From contig NZ_JAQTLS010000015.1 in NCBI RefSeq assembly GCF_028714775.1, positions 29,979 through 93,978 of the forward strand: a stretch of 64,000 nucleotides of DNA, read 5' to 3'. The stretch comes from Thiothrix sp. (GTDB lineage: Bacteria > Pseudomonadota > Gammaproteobacteria > Thiotrichales > Thiotrichaceae). The notes beneath the pieces were generated by a model. The model was not told where the DNA came from. It searched no databases and saw only the letters and a list, made by a program, of their open reading frames with translations. Position 1 is the stretch's first letter, and the number at the start of each line of letters is the position of its first letter. Positions 44,076 through 54,479 of this stretch are shown here, one piece after another. The position numbers were made by a program, and so were the translations under genes.

Positions 44076-45674
44076 CTAATACGGGTGGTAGGTGGTGATC
44101 GGGTCAAGCACGGTGGGGATGCCGTCCAGCTTGTGTTCGGTTTTGGGGAAGTCGAGGGTGTAATGCAACCCCCGGCTTTCCTTGCGCAGTAACGCCGAAC
44201 GGATGATCAGCCGCGCCACCAGCGCCAGATTACGCAATTCAAGCAAATCGCTGGTGACACGGAAGTTGGCATAATATTCGTCGATTTCACGTAGCAGCAA
44301 TTCAATGCGGTTGCGGGCGCGTTGCAGGCGCTTAGTGGTGCGTACAATACCCACGTAGTCCCACATGAAACGGCGGATTTCATCCCAGTTATGAGTAATC
44401 ACTACGCGCTCATCCGAATCCGTGACGCGGCTTTCATCCCAAGCGGGGATCGGCAAATGCAACACGGGTTCGCCGAGGCGGTTGATGATGTCTTGCGCGG
44501 TGGCTTTTCCGTAAACGATACATTCCAGCAGCGAATTGCTCGCCATGCGGTTTGCGCCGTGTAGCCCGGTGTAAGATGCTTCGCCGATGCAATACAGTGC
44601 GTCCACGTCGGTACGCCCATCCCGGTCAACCATTACCCCGCCGCAGGTGTAATGCGCCGCAGGCACGACGGGTACGGGCTGCTTGCTCATGTCATAGCCA
44701 AACTTTTCGCAGGTGGCGTACACATTGGGGAAGTGACTGAGGATGAAATCCTTAGGCTTATGGCTGATGTCGAGGTAGACGCAATCCAGCCCCAGCCGTT
44801 TCATTTCGTGGTCAATCGCCCGTGCCACGATGTCACGGGGGGCGAGTTCAGCGCGAGGGTCGAAACGCGGCATGAAGCGGGTTCCATCCGGCAGCAACAA
44901 ACGCCCACCTTCTCCGCGCACCGCCTCGGTGATCAAGCTGGATTTGGCGTGCGGGTGGTACAGGCAGGTGGGGTGGAATTGCATGAATTCCATGTTCGCC
45001 ACCCGGCAGCCTGCCCGCCATGCCATCGCAATGCCGTCACCGCTTGCACCATCCGGGTTGCTGGTATACAGGTAAACCTTGCTTGCCCCGCCAGTCGCCA
45101 ACGTGGTGAAGCGGGCTTGCACGGTGACGATATGCTTGGTTTTGCGGTTGTAAACGTAAGCGCCAATGCAGCGGTTGCTGCGATGCCCCAGTTTACGGCT
45201 GGTAATTAGGTCGATGGCAATGTGGTGTTCCAGCACGGTAATGTTGGCGCGTTGCAGGATTTGCCCAACGAGGGTGTTTTCAATCGCCGCGCCACTGGCA
45301 TCAGCGGCGTGGGCAATGCGGCGGTGGCTGTGCCCGCCTTCGCGGGTCAGGTGCAAACGGCTTTGGTCGTGTTCGTCGCGGGTGAAAGGCACTCCGGCTT
45401 CCAACAGCCATGCGATAGACTTCGCGCCGTTCTCTGCGGTGAAACGCACGGTTTCCTCATCGCATAAGCCCGCCCCGGCATTGAGGGTGTCTTCCACATG
45501 CGAATCCACGCTGTCCGTGGCATCCAGCACCGCCGACATACCGCCTTGGGCATAAACGGTGCTGCCTTCGGTGATGACATCTTTGCTTAAAATGGCGATC
45601 TTGCAAGTCTCTGGCAGACTGAGCGCCAGTGTCAATCCGGCAGCGCCGCTACCGATAATCAGTACGTCGTACAC
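44076..45674 (-). CDS. nadB: L-aspartate oxidase
   Basis: A 532-residue flavoprotein oxidising L-aspartate to iminoaspartate, the first step of NAD synthesis. The N-terminus is [18 protein letters not shown], the FAD-binding motif. [25 protein letters not shown] and [15 protein letters not shown] are family hallmarks. A GTG start at 45674 is chosen because a perfect AGGAGGT lies 6 bases upstream; in-frame ATGs further up have no such site and run into the rpoE promoter region. The nadB/rpoE divergent pair is conserved in enterics. Confidence 0.95.
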   Translation of the reverse strand: MYDVLIIGSGAAGLTLALSLPETCKIAILSKDVITEGSTVYAQGGMSAVLDATDSVDSHVEDTLNAGAGLCDEETVRFTAENGAKSIAWLLEAGVPFTRDEHDQSRLHLTREGGHSHRRIAHAADASGAAIENTLVGQILQRANITVLEHHIAIDLITSRKLGHRSNRCIGAYVYNRKTKHIVTVQARFTTLATGGASKVYLYTSNPDGASGDGIAMAWRAGCRVANMEFMQFHPTCLYHPHAKSSLITEAVRGEGGRLLLPDGTRFMPRFDPRAELAPRDIVARAIDHEMKRLGLDCVYLDISHKPKDFILSHFPNVYATCEKFGYDMSKQPVPVVPAAHYTCGGVMVDRDGRTDVDALYCIGEASYTGLHGANRMASNSLLECIVYGKATAQDIINRLGEPVLHLPIPAWDESRVTDSDERVVITHNWDEIRRFMWDYVGIVRTTKRLQRARNRIELLLREIDEYYANFRVTSDLLELRNLALVARLIIRSALLRKESRGLHYTLDFPKTEHKLDGIPTVLDPITTYHPY

Positions 45675-45726
45675 CGTTAACCTCCTGAAATGTGGGGTAG
45701 ATGCATGGGTTTCGCTATTGTTGGTG

Positions 45727-45752
45727 TTGACAGGCAGGCTGTAGGATATAAT
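45727..45752 (+). promoter_or_regulatory. Candidate promoter of the rpoE operon
   Basis: TTGACA (45727-45732) and TATAAT (45747-45752) are both perfect but only 14 bases apart, which is short for sigma-70. It lies 34 bases before the rpoE start. No sigma-E type GAACTT/TCTGA pair was recognised. Confidence 0.45.
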
Positions 45753-45785
45753 CTTTGCGGAAAACAACCAAGGAGTACAGCCCTG

Positions 45786-46361
45786 ATGGGCGAAAAGCCT
45801 ACTGATCTCGAACTGGTGCAGCGTATCCAGTCGGGGGATAAAAAATCATTTGATGTTTTGGTACTAAAATATCAGCACAAGGTCATAAACCTAGTGCTGC
45901 GCTATGTGCATGACCACGACACTGCCCAAGACGTGGCGCAGGAAGCGTTCATCAAAGCCTATCGCGGCTTGAAAAACTTTCGCGGCGAGAGTGCTTTTTA
46001 CACATGGCTTTACCGCATTGCGATTAACACGGCGAAAAATTATCTGGTGTCACAGAGCCGTCGTTTACCTGATACCGATATTGATGCAAATGAAGCGGAA
46101 CAATTTAGTGGTGAGTCAGCTCTAAAGGAATACGCAACGCCTGAGCATGAAATTTTGACGGCGGAAATCCAGACAGTAGTCAATCAGGCGATTGAGAGTT
46201 TGCCTGAGGATTTACGCACCGCGATCATGCTGCGGGAACTGGAAGGTATGAGTTACGAAGAAATAGCCGTGACAATGGAGTGTCCGATAGGTACTGTGCG
46301 CTCGCGGATTTTCCGTGCGCGTGAGTCGATTGATAAGGTCTTGAGGCCACTGCTGAGTTAA
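45786..46361 (+). CDS. rpoE: RNA polymerase sigma-E factor (AlgU/RpoE)
   Basis: A 191-residue extracytoplasmic-stress sigma factor, the same length as E. coli RpoE. The region 2 motif is [19 protein letters not shown] and [21 protein letters not shown]. Region 4 has [13 protein letters not shown] and [12 protein letters not shown]. The ATG at 45786 is preceded by AAGGAGT. It heads rpoE-rseA-rseB-rseC-protease and is divergent from nadB. Confidence 0.96.
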   Translation: MGEKPTDLELVQRIQSGDKKSFDVLVLKYQHKVINLVLRYVHDHDTAQDVAQEAFIKAYRGLKNFRGESAFYTWLYRIAINTAKNYLVSQSRRLPDTDIDANEAEQFSGESALKEYATPEHEILTAEIQTVVNQAIESLPEDLRTAIMLRELEGMSYEEIAVTMECPIGTVRSRIFRARESIDKVLRPLLS

Positions 46362-46398
46362 ACCCCGAGAGTAGTGTCTCAGGTGCAGGTGAAATGAA

Positions 46399-46983
46399 AT
46401 GAATACAAGCAAAACAGAGTTCTTGTCGGCCTTACTGGACGATGAGGCAGGTGAATTCGAGCAACGCCGGTTGCTGGATGAGCTGAACAAAGATGACGAA
46501 TTAGGACAAACCTTGTCACGTTACGCGCTGATTGGCGAAGCTATGCGTGCCGGTAATAGTGGGCAACGCATGGGGCGTGGGAGTGCATCCCTGCTCAGCC
46601 GCATCCAAGAAGAGCTGGACGATGAGCCTGCGTACACGCAGTCAGCGCCAGTAGCCGCGCCACGTAAAGCTGTTTATTCCTACCGCACATTAGGTATTGG
46701 GATGGCTGCGGCAGTCGCTGCGATTGCGGTGGGTGGTTTGTTGTTCATGCAACAGCCTAACAGCAACGGGCAACAACAAGCTGCTACGGCTGTGTCAGCG
46801 CCTATCCAGACGGCTGCTGCCTTACCCGCTACGGAAGTGGACGCACGTATCCAACAGCTTGGGCGTGTTGACCCAGAAACCCGTGACATCCTGAAGCAAT
46901 ACGTTGCGCAGCATGTGAAATACGCCTCTTCAACCGCTATTGCCCCGTCAATCCGAGCAGTTTCTTATGCCAATGAACGTTAA
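46399..46983 (+). CDS. rseA: Anti-sigma-E factor RseA (MucA)
   Basis: A 194-residue single-pass inner-membrane protein that holds sigma-E. The cytosolic N-terminal domain (LSALLDDEAGEFEQRRLLDEL) binds the sigma factor. A transmembrane helix follows at about 96-114 (GIGMAAAVAAIAVGGLLF), then a periplasmic part. Stress cleavage of it by a DegS-type protease releases sigma-E. It ends inside the start region of rseB. Confidence 0.92.
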   Translation: MNTSKTEFLSALLDDEAGEFEQRRLLDELNKDDELGQTLSRYALIGEAMRAGNSGQRMGRGSASLLSRIQEELDDEPAYTQSAPVAAPRKAVYSYRTLGIGMAAAVAAIAVGGLLFMQQPNSNGQQQAATAVSAPIQTAAALPATEVDARIQQLGRVDPETRDILKQYVAQHVKYASSTAIAPSIRAVSYANER

Positions 46984-47878
46984 ACATTCTGTTTCAGTCG
47001 CTGTACTTATGGGCTTGCTGGCATGGTCAGCGCCCAGTGTGGCTGATGAGGCGATGGATTTACTGGCGAAAATGCGCAGTGCCGTGCATACGCTCAGTTA
47101 CACAGGTACGCTGGTTTATGCGCAAGGTAACGAGCTTACCACCTACCAGATCAGCCACACGCAAGCAGGTGGGGCGGAAAAGGAAAGTGTAACCCGTTTG
47201 GATCAAGGTGGTGCAGGTGCACCCGGTGCGGCGGAAAGTTTCTCGCTGGCGAAATTCCAGCAAGTCCAGCCGCAAATGGAACAGGTTTACTCACTGGATT
47301 TCGGTGGTGATGAGTTCGTCGCCAACCGTGCGTGCCGGATTGTAGTGGCACGCCCGCGTGACCGGATGCGTTATTTGCAACGTTACTGCATTGACCCCTC
47401 CAATGGCATGTTGCTGAAATATTCGCTGGTTGACCGTAACCACGAATCGGTTGAGCAGTTGATGTTCACCGCATTGGATATTTCCCAAGGTGCGCCGCAG
47501 CCTGAAATGCTTAACAAAGCCAGCGTCGCGCCAGCACCTGTTGTAGCTGATATGGCTCCTATACCAGAGGTTACGGATGATGCAGGCTGGTCGTTTGCGT
47601 CATTGCCTGCCGGTTTCCAACAAACCAAACGTTTGATGCAGGAAGGCAGCAATGGGCGAGCGCCCGTGCGCCAGCTTATCTTGTCGGATGGCATGACTTC
47701 CGTCTCGGTCTTTATCGCCCAACAGGATGATCCGGGGGCGTTGGAAAGTGTGGAATTGTCCGCTGGGGCAATGAATATTTTCACGGCTGAAGTCGATAAG
47801 CACAAAGTGACGCTGGTCGGGGAAGTGCCTGTGGCGACCCTGAGAAGCATCAGTGAAGGACTGCATCATGCCCGCTAA
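46967..47878 (+). CDS. rseB: Sigma-E regulatory protein RseB (MucB)
   Basis: A 303-residue periplasmic protein with a signal peptide (VAVLMGLLAWSAPSVA) and the MucB/RseB lipoprotein-localisation-like fold: MRSAVHTLSYTGTLVYAQG near the start and GWSFASLPAGF in the second domain. It protects RseA and senses mislocalised lipopolysaccharide or lipoprotein in homologues. The start is ATG at 46967 or 46973; both overlap rseA. Confidence 0.92.
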   Translation: MPMNVKHSVSVAVLMGLLAWSAPSVADEAMDLLAKMRSAVHTLSYTGTLVYAQGNELTTYQISHTQAGGAEKESVTRLDQGGAGAPGAAESFSLAKFQQVQPQMEQVYSLDFGGDEFVANRACRIVVARPRDRMRYLQRYCIDPSNGMLLKYSLVDRNHESVEQLMFTALDISQGAPQPEMLNKASVAPAPVVADMAPIPEVTDDAGWSFASLPAGFQQTKRLMQEGSNGRAPVRQLILSDGMTSVSVFIAQQDDPGALESVELSAGAMNIFTAEVDKHKVTLVGEVPVATLRSISEGLHHAR

Positions 47879-47957
47879 TCGGGACGATGCAATGATTAAG
47901 TTTGAGTCAAGCTCCCCCCGCTACAATAGTAGTGAAATACTAAAAGGGGGCAGTAAC

Positions 47958-48446
47958 ATGATTGAACAATCCGCTAAAGTCGTCAGCGTCGAACCCGGCT
48001 ACGCATGGGTGATACCGCAACAAAAGGCGAGTGGCTGTACGGGCTGTGCATCAGGGGCTTCCTCCTGTTCTTCATCTTCACCCTTCGATTTTATGCGTGC
48101 GAAAGAGCCGCAAAAGATGCGCGTGCTGAACCCGTTGTATGCCCGCCCCGGTGAGCAAGTCATTGTGGGTATGCAAGGCGAAGCGTTGGTTATTTATTCC
48201 GTGTTGGCGTACTTGATGCCGTTGCTGGGCTTGATTGTGTCCGCCATCGTGGGTAATTCCATCTTCGCCATGTTGGGTCTGGATGCTGAATTAGGTGCAA
48301 TCATGGCAGGAGCTGCTGGGCTATTGGGTGGCTTGCGTTTCGCCAATGTATTCAGTTCCCGTTCCCTGCATTCGCCAACTTTCCAGCCAGTGATCTTGCG
48401 TGGCAGGGAACAGCAAATTTACGCCCATATCCTTCCATCTGCTTGA
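47958..48446 (+). CDS. rseC: RseC/MucC family positive regulator
   Basis: A 162-residue inner-membrane protein. The N-terminal cysteine cluster (SGCTGCASGASSC) is typical of RseC. Two transmembrane helices follow (VIYSVLAYLMPLLGLIVSAI and GAIMAGAAGLLGGL). AAGGGGGC precedes the ATG at 47958. It occupies the conserved fourth place of the sigma-E operon. Confidence 0.9.
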   Translation: MIEQSAKVVSVEPGYAWVIPQQKASGCTGCASGASSCSSSSPFDFMRAKEPQKMRVLNPLYARPGEQVIVGMQGEALVIYSVLAYLMPLLGLIVSAIVGNSIFAMLGLDAELGAIMAGAAGLLGGLRFANVFSSRSLHSPTFQPVILRGREQQIYAHILPSA

Positions 48447-48507
48447 TTGCCTGTGACTTCTCCCGCATAGTTGCCGCCTATATTCTGGTCTTCTGGAGAA
48501 GTGTTTG

Positions 48508-49635
48508 ATGTTGAAACGCCTACTGCAAGCCCTCGTGCTTGCGGGTGCTTGCCTATCCGTTGGCAGTCTTTTTGCGCGTGATTTGCCGCAATTCAGCGCC
48601 TTGGTGAAGAAAAACAGCCCTGCCGTCGTCAATATCAGTACCAAACAAACAGTTTCGCCCCAAAAAGACCTGCCCGAAGAACTCAGGACACCAGAAAACG
48701 AAGCATTATTCGACGAAATGATGAAGCGTTACTTCGACAATGACGGTAACGGCACAAGCCCGTTCGATTTCAATAGCGATGCACGCGGCTCCGGTTTTGT
48801 ATTTTCCTCAGATGGTTATATTGTCACCGACTACCATGTGATTGATGGCGCGGATGAGGTAAGGGTCAAACTGAGCGACGGGCGCGAGCTGCCCGCTACT
48901 ATTGTCGGCAGCGATGAGCGCACGGATATTGCCTTGCTGAAAGTCGCGGCGAGGGGCTTGCCGGTGCTGAAAATGGGCAATTCGCAGAAGTTGGAAGTGG
49001 GCGAATGGGTGCTGGCAATCGGTTCCCCATTCGGTTTCGACCACAGTGCTACGGCAGGGATTGTTAGTGCTAAAGGTCGCAGCCTCCCTACTGAAAATTA
49101 CGTCCCCTTTATCCAAACCGATGTGGCGATTAACCCCGGTAATTCCGGTGGCCCGTTGTTCAATCTGGCAGGGGAAGTGGTTGGCATCAACTCGCAGATT
49201 TACAGCCGTTCCGGTGGTTTCATGGGGGTGTCATTCGCTATTCCCATTGATGTTGCGCTGGATGTCGTCAAGCAGTTGAAAAACAAGGGCAGTGTTTCGC
49301 GCGGTTGGATCGGGGTTTACGTTCAAGAATTGGATGCCAAACTGGCGCAGTCTTTCAATTTGTCCACGTCAGAGGGGGCGTTAGTGGCGCAAGTCATGCC
49401 GAATGGCCCGGCAGTGGGTGTGTTGCAGCCCGGTGACATCATTATGGCATTTGATGGCAAGCCCATTCCTGATGCCGCGTCATTACCGCCGTTGGTTGCC
49501 AGTACCGTGTTGGGCAAACTCGTGAGCGTGAATATCCGGCGCGGTGGGCAAGACCAAACTGTCGAAATGGTGATTGCAGCCTTGCCTAAGGACGCGGCAC
49601 TTACCGGGAAGGGCGATGCCGATGCAAGAGAGTGA
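48508..49635 (+). CDS. Periplasmic serine protease, DegS/MucD-type with one PDZ domain
   Basis: A 375-residue trypsin-like protease with an N-terminal signal (LLQALVLAGACLSVGSLFA). The triad is His110 (TDYHVIDG), Asp140 (DERTDIALL) and Ser213 (NPGNSGGPLF). A single PDZ domain follows (about 265-360). MucD in this operon position in Pseudomonas has two PDZ domains, so this is closer in size to DegS and may cut RseA. CTGGAGAAG precedes the ATG. A glutaredoxin-like gene overlaps its end. Confidence 0.9.
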   Translation: MLKRLLQALVLAGACLSVGSLFARDLPQFSALVKKNSPAVVNISTKQTVSPQKDLPEELRTPENEALFDEMMKRYFDNDGNGTSPFDFNSDARGSGFVFSSDGYIVTDYHVIDGADEVRVKLSDGRELPATIVGSDERTDIALLKVAARGLPVLKMGNSQKLEVGEWVLAIGSPFGFDHSATAGIVSAKGRSLPTENYVPFIQTDVAINPGNSGGPLFNLAGEVVGINSQIYSRSGGFMGVSFAIPIDVALDVVKQLKNKGSVSRGWIGVYVQELDAKLAQSFNLSTSEGALVAQVMPNGPAVGVLQPGDIIMAFDGKPIPDAASLPPLVASTVLGKLVSVNIRRGGQDQTVEMVIAALPKDAALTGKGDADARE

Positions 49636-49879
49636 AGCAAAAAACCATCTGACCGTGTATCATCGCGTGGGCTGTCATCTCTGTGATGAGATGGTGGCAC
49701 TTTTGGCTGAATTTCAGGATGAACTGGATTTTGGCTTCGTGCTGGTAGACATTGATGCAGATGCGGACTTAAAAGCGCGTTTCAATGCCGATGTACCAGT
49801 GGTTGCATGGGGAGAGCGGATTTTATTCTGGCATTTCTTCGACGAAGCGATTTTGAGGCAAGCATTACAGCATGGGTGA
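49622..49879 (+). CDS. Glutaredoxin-like (DUF836) protein
   Basis: An 85-residue thioredoxin-fold protein with the redox motif GCHLCDEM and cis-proline in [14 protein letters not shown] lies 8 bases before the ATG at 49622; a start at 49616 is too close to that site. It overlaps both the protease and lepA. Small proteins of this type often lie between mucD and lepA in gammaproteobacteria. Confidence 0.85.
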   Translation: MQESEAKNHLTVYHRVGCHLCDEMVALLAEFQDELDFGFVLVDIDADADLKARFNADVPVVAWGERILFWHFFDEAILRQALQHG

Positions 49880-51677
49880 GGCGAACAAGAACATCCGCAA
49901 CTTTTCAATCATTGCGCATATCGACCACGGCAAATCTACGTTGTCCGACCGTTTTATCCAATATTGCGGGGGGTTGGAAGCGCGTGAAATGGAAGCTCAA
50001 GTACTGGATTCCATGGACTTGGAACGTGAGCGCGGCATCACCATCAAGGCGCAAAGCGTCTCCTTGGATTACAAATCCCGTAATGGCGAAATTTATCACC
50101 TGAACTTTATCGACACGCCGGGGCACGTGGACTTTTCCTATGAAGTGTCGCGTTCTTTGGCGGCATGTGACGGCGCGTTGCTGGTCGTCGATGCCTCGCA
50201 AGGGGTGGAAGCGCAAAGCGTTGCCAACTGCTACACCGCGATCGACCTGAATTTGGAAGTCGTGCCGGTACTCAACAAGATTGACCTGCCTGCTGCCGAC
50301 CCTGACCGCGTGTGCCAAGAAATTGAAGACATTATCGGCATTGATGCCACCGATGCGGTGCGTGTCAGTGCTAAAAGCGGCATTGGTATTGAAGACCTGT
50401 TGGAACAATTGGTGGAACGCATTCCGCCACCCAAAGGCGACCCCGATGCTCCGCTGAAAGCCTTGATCGTTGACTCGTGGTTCGATAACTACCTTGGCGT
50501 GGTGGTGTTGGTGCGGGTCATTGACGGTGAAATCCGCAAGAAAATGAAAATCCGCTTCATGTCCACCGGGCGTGATTTCCAAGTTGAGCGCGTCGGCGTT
50601 TATACCCCGAAAATGAAAGATTTGGATGTGTTGCGCTCGGGTGAAGTCGGTTTCATGATTTCCGGCATCAAGGACATCACCGCCGCGAAAGTCGGTGACA
50701 CCATCACTGATGCGCAAAAGCCTGCCGAAGTTGCACTTGCCGGTTTTAAGGAAATCCAGCCGCGCGTTTTTGCCGGTTTGTTTCCGATTGAATCCGACCA
50801 ATACGAAAACTTGCGGGATGCGCTTTCCAAGCTGAAATTGAACGATTCCGCTTTGTTCTATGAACCAGAAACGTCGCAAGCTTTGGGCTTTGGTTTCCGC
50901 TGCGGTTTCTTGGGCATGTTGCACATGGAAATCGTGCAGGAACGGCTGGAACGTGAATACAACCTCGACCTGATTTCCACCGCGCCCACGGTTATTTACG
51001 AAGTGGTGCTGACGAATGGTGAGAAAACCTTCATTCATAGCCCCTCAGAACTACCGCCTATCAATAAATTGGCGGAAATCCGTGAACCTATCATTCGCGG
51101 TACTATCCTTGTTCCACAGGAATACCTTGGCAACGTCATTACGCTGTGTATTGAAAAGCGCGGCGTGCAAAAGAACATGCAATACATGGGCAACCAAGTG
51201 TCGCTGACTTTTGAATTGCCTTTGGCGGAAGTGGTGATGGACTTTTTCGACCGCTTGAAATCGTGCAGCCGGGGTTATGCTTCCTTCGACTATGCGATGG
51301 ATCGGTTTGAACCAGCTCCGATGGTTAGGGTCGATGTATTGGTGAATGGCGAAAAAGTGGATGCCTTGGCATTGATGATCCACCGTGATTTTGCCCAGTC
51401 ACGCGGTCGCCAATTGGTCGAAAAGATGAAAGACCTGATCCCGCGCCAAATGTACGAAGTGGCGATTCAGGCCGCGATTGGCAGCAACATTATTGCCCGC
51501 AGTACGGTCAAAGCCATGCGTAAAGACGTATTGGCGAAGTGCTACGGCGGTGACGTAAGCCGCAAACGCAAGTTGCTGGAAAAGCAGAAAGAAGGCAAAA
51601 AGCGCATGAAACAGGTCGGCAGCGTGGAAATTCCACAGGAAGCTTTCCTCGCTGTGCTCAAAGTTAGCGATAAATAA
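49872..51677 (+). CDS. lepA: Elongation factor 4 (LepA)
   Basis: A 601-residue translational GTPase that back-translocates ribosomes. The G1 motif is AHIDHGKST, with DTPGHVDF and NKIDLP following. The LepA-specific C-terminal domain is present, with [23 protein letters not shown]. Length is standard. It starts inside the preceding gene and is followed by lepB. Confidence 0.97.
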   Translation: MGEANKNIRNFSIIAHIDHGKSTLSDRFIQYCGGLEAREMEAQVLDSMDLERERGITIKAQSVSLDYKSRNGEIYHLNFIDTPGHVDFSYEVSRSLAACDGALLVVDASQGVEAQSVANCYTAIDLNLEVVPVLNKIDLPAADPDRVCQEIEDIIGIDATDAVRVSAKSGIGIEDLLEQLVERIPPPKGDPDAPLKALIVDSWFDNYLGVVVLVRVIDGEIRKKMKIRFMSTGRDFQVERVGVYTPKMKDLDVLRSGEVGFMISGIKDITAAKVGDTITDAQKPAEVALAGFKEIQPRVFAGLFPIESDQYENLRDALSKLKLNDSALFYEPETSQALGFGFRCGFLGMLHMEIVQERLEREYNLDLISTAPTVIYEVVLTNGEKTFIHSPSELPPINKLAEIREPIIRGTILVPQEYLGNVITLCIEKRGVQKNMQYMGNQVSLTFELPLAEVVMDFFDRLKSCSRGYASFDYAMDRFEPAPMVRVDVLVNGEKVDALALMIHRDFAQSRGRQLVEKMKDLIPRQMYEVAIQAAIGSNIIARSTVKAMRKDVLAKCYGGDVSRKRKLLEKQKEGKKRMKQVGSVEIPQEAFLAVLKVSDK

Positions 51678-51698
51678 AACAGGTTTAAGGATTAGGAT

Positions 51699-52463
51699 AT
51701 GGATTTTGATCTGGAGTTTTGGTTAGTTTCAGCAACCGCACTAACAGGTGTTGTTTGGTTGTTGTTCTGGCTGTTCAGTGGTCATCAGCAGGATGAAAAT
51801 GAGCCAGTATTGGTGGAATACGCCCGTTCGTTTTTCCCGGTATTACTGGCGGTGCTGGTGTTGCGCTCGTTTGTCGCTGAGCCTTTCCGTATCCCTTCCG
51901 GCTCCATGTTGCCTACCTTGGAAATCGGTGATTTCATTTTGGTGAACAAGTTTGCTTACGGGCTGCGTTTGCCGGTTTTGCATACCAAAATCCTTGAGCT
52001 TGGCAAGCCCACACGCGGCGATGTGGTGGTGTTCCGTTACCCAGAAAACCCTAAGGTCGATTACATCAAGCGCTTGATTGGCGTGCCCGGTGATGTGGTG
52101 GAGTGGAATAACAAAAGCTTGAAAGTCAATGGTGTGGAGCTGCATCGTGATCTCGTTGGTGACTATGTGGCGTTAGACCAGAATAATGGTAGCCATCCCA
52201 CCACCCGACTAATGGAAGATTTGCTGGGTGTGAAACATGATATTCTGGTTGTGCCGAGGTCGCCGGGGCCGCAAGGTTCCATTACCGTACCACCCGGCGA
52301 ATATTTCATGATGGGTGATAACCGCGACATGAGTAATGACAGCCGTTATTGGGGCTTAGTCCCCGAAGCCAATGTGGTGGGTAAAGCCACGTATGTGTGG
52401 ATGCACCTCAGTTTTGGCGGTGATGGCTTTAAGTTTTCGCGGATCGGTAACTCGATAGATTAA
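51699..52463 (+). CDS. lepB: Signal peptidase I
   Basis: A 254-residue inner-membrane protease that removes Sec and Tat signal peptides. Two N-terminal transmembrane helices (about 5-27 and 43-60) precede the catalytic Ser69 in PSGSMLPTL. The catalytic lysine is in DYIKRLIGVPGD, and GDNRDMSNDSRYWG is present near the end. It is in the usual lepA-lepB-DUF4845-rnc-era order. Confidence 0.96.
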   Translation: MDFDLEFWLVSATALTGVVWLLFWLFSGHQQDENEPVLVEYARSFFPVLLAVLVLRSFVAEPFRIPSGSMLPTLEIGDFILVNKFAYGLRLPVLHTKILELGKPTRGDVVVFRYPENPKVDYIKRLIGVPGDVVEWNNKSLKVNGVELHRDLVGDYVALDQNNGSHPTTRLMEDLLGVKHDILVVPRSPGPQGSITVPPGEYFMMGDNRDMSNDSRYWGLVPEANVVGKATYVWMHLSFGGDGFKFSRIGNSID

Positions 52464-52466
52464 TCC

Positions 52467-52495
52467 GTAGGGGGGGGCGATGTCCCCCTCCCTAC
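52467..52495. repeat. Hairpin between lepB and the DUF4845 gene
   Basis: GTAGGG and CCCTAC flank a G-rich left arm and a C-rich right arm (imperfect stem of about 12 bp). There is no T-tract. It may be a dispersed repeat or an mRNA-stabilising hairpin within the operon. Confidence 0.45.
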
Positions 52496-52530
52496 AATCC
52501 CACCAATCATAACAATAAAGGTGAAAAGTA

Positions 52531-52914
52531 ATGCGTAAACAAGCAGGTGCAACGTTTTTTTCATGGATGGCGACGGCAGGCATCGTGGCATTTATCTTTG
52601 TCAGTGCTGTTAAGCTGCTGCCTTTGTACATGGAATTTTATGCAGTACGTTCGTTGGCGAATGAGATTGCCAATGACGCAAGTTTGATGACCGCGAGCAA
52701 GCAGCAGATTAAAAGCAAGGTTGAGGACTACATGAACATCAACGGCCTGTACACGCTGTCATCGGATGCTTTTTCACTGGAACAGGTGCAAGGCAAGAAA
52801 AATGTGCGGGCACTTGTAGTAAACTACGAAGCACGCAAGCATTGGCTGGCAAATATTGATTTTCTGACAACATTCCACTATTCGGTGGAACTTGGCAAGG
52901 CGGGAGATACTTGA
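52531..52914 (+). CDS. DUF4845 membrane protein
   Basis: A 127-residue protein with one N-terminal transmembrane helix (TFFSWMATAGIVAFIFVSAVKLLP) and a periplasmic domain with YMNINGLYTL. DUF4845 genes lie between lepB and rnc in many gammaproteobacteria. AAAGGTGAA precedes the ATG. The stop overlaps the rnc start. Function is unknown. Confidence 0.88.
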   Translation: MRKQAGATFFSWMATAGIVAFIFVSAVKLLPLYMEFYAVRSLANEIANDASLMTASKQQIKSKVEDYMNINGLYTLSSDAFSLEQVQGKKNVRALVVNYEARKHWLANIDFLTTFHYSVELGKAGDT

Positions 52915-53576
52915 GCAAACTAAAAACGCTACTTGGTAGCGAACTGATGGCGACGGAGACGTTTACCCGCGCCATCACCCACCGCAGTGCGGATGGCAAA
53001 CACAACGAGCGTATGGAGTTTCTTGGTGATAGCGTGCTTGGGCTAATTATCACCACGGAGCTTTACAAGAAGATTCCCCGCGCCAGCGAAGGGTACTTGA
53101 GCCGTTTACGTGCATCCCTTGTGAATGAAAACGCATTGGCTGGTATTTCAGCAGAGTTCGCTTTGGGCGATTTCTTGCGGCTAGGGCCGGGGGAACTCAA
53201 AAGCGGTGGTTTCCGCCGTAAATCCATTCTGGCGGATGCGCTGGAAGCCTTGATCGGCTGCATTTACCTAGAACAAGGGTTGGAAGCTGCTTACACCTTC
53301 GTCTTGACGGTTTTTGGCGAGCGCTTGAAAAACCTGCCTTCCGAAGATGACCTCAAAGACCCCAAAAGCCGCTTGCAGGAATTCCTCCAGTCACGCGGGC
53401 ATGATTTGCCGGAATACAACCTGATTGATGTGCAAGGCGAAGCACACCGCCAGATGTTTACGGCGGAATGCATTGTCCCAAAACTCAATATCCGCACCCA
53501 AGGTACTTCCGGTAGCCGCCGCAAGGCCGAGCAGGAAGCCGCAGGGCTTGCATTCCAACAGGTAACTATCAAATGA
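52911..53576 (+). CDS. rnc: Ribonuclease III
   Basis: A 221-residue double-strand-specific endoribonuclease. The catalytic signature is ERMEFLGDSVLG (usual ERLEFLGDS with Met for Leu), with the second acidic site in ADALEALIG. The dsRNA-binding domain covers about 155-221 (GTSGSRRKAEQEAAG). The start is TTG at 52911 overlapping the DUF4845 stop (TTGA), with GGGAG upstream. It overlaps era by 4 bases. Confidence 0.95.
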   Translation: MSKLKTLLGSELMATETFTRAITHRSADGKHNERMEFLGDSVLGLIITTELYKKIPRASEGYLSRLRASLVNENALAGISAEFALGDFLRLGPGELKSGGFRRKSILADALEALIGCIYLEQGLEAAYTFVLTVFGERLKNLPSEDDLKDPKSRLQEFLQSRGHDLPEYNLIDVQGEAHRQMFTAECIVPKLNIRTQGTSGSRRKAEQEAAGLAFQQVTIK

Positions 53577-54460
53577 CCCAACGCTGCGGTTATGTCGCCA
53601 TTGTCGGGCGACCCAATGTCGGCAAATCTACCCTCATGAACCACCTGATTGGGTTCAAGGTTTCAGCCATTGCCAATAAGCCGCAAACCACGCGGCACAG
53701 CATCCGGGGCATCCTCACCGAAGACGATTACCAGATGATTTTCGTCGATACCCCCGGCATCCACCATGCCTCCAAAAGCCTGCTCAACAAGACCATCAAC
53801 CTCGAAGCGGTTGCCGCGTTGGAAGGCGTGGATGCGGTAGTGATGCTGGTTGAAGCGCTGCGTTGGACGGATGAAGACGATCTGGTGCTGAAACGCCTTG
53901 CGCACCTGACTTGCCCGGTGTTTCTGGTTGCCAACAAAGTCGATAAGGTGGAAAAAAAGGAAAGGTTGTTCGGTTGGCTCCCGGAAGTGTTGAGCAAATA
54001 CCCGTTCAAGGAAATTTTCCCGCTCTCCGCCACCAAAGGCACGAACACCGCGCAACTCAAGGCCGCGCTTGCCAAACTCATGCCGGAACAGGATTGGGTG
54101 TACGCCGAAGATGACGTGACCGACCAATCCACGCGCTTCATTTGCGGCGAACTGATCCGCGAGCAACTGATGACCTATTTGCATCAGGAAATGCCGTATT
54201 CCACCGCCGTTGAGATCGAAACCTTCCACGAAAAGCCCAATATCACCGACATTAACGCCGTCATCTGGGTCAGTCGCGAAAACCAAAAAGGCATCGTGAT
54301 CGGCAACAAGGGCGATACCCTCAAACGCATCGGCAGTTCGGCACGGATTTCGCTGGAAGCCTTCCTAGAGCGCAAAGTGATGCTGAAATTGTGGGTGCGG
54401 GTCGAAGAAAACTGGGAAAACAGCCCCCGGCATTTGCAGAGCCTTGGCATCAGCAACTAG
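53573..54460 (+). CDS. era: GTPase Era
   Basis: A 295-residue GTPase that binds 16S rRNA and helps mature the small ribosomal subunit. G1 is GRPNVGKST, with DTPGIH (G3) and NKVDK (G4). The C-terminal KH domain contains the VIGNKGDTLKRIG loop. The ATG overlaps the rnc stop (ATGA). It is the last gene of the operon. Confidence 0.97.
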   Translation: MTQRCGYVAIVGRPNVGKSTLMNHLIGFKVSAIANKPQTTRHSIRGILTEDDYQMIFVDTPGIHHASKSLLNKTINLEAVAALEGVDAVVMLVEALRWTDEDDLVLKRLAHLTCPVFLVANKVDKVEKKERLFGWLPEVLSKYPFKEIFPLSATKGTNTAQLKAALAKLMPEQDWVYAEDDVTDQSTRFICGELIREQLMTYLHQEMPYSTAVEIETFHEKPNITDINAVIWVSRENQKGIVIGNKGDTLKRIGSSARISLEAFLERKVMLKLWVRVEENWENSPRHLQSLGISN

Positions 54461-54479
54461 CGAACTGCCTTCCCGTTTT

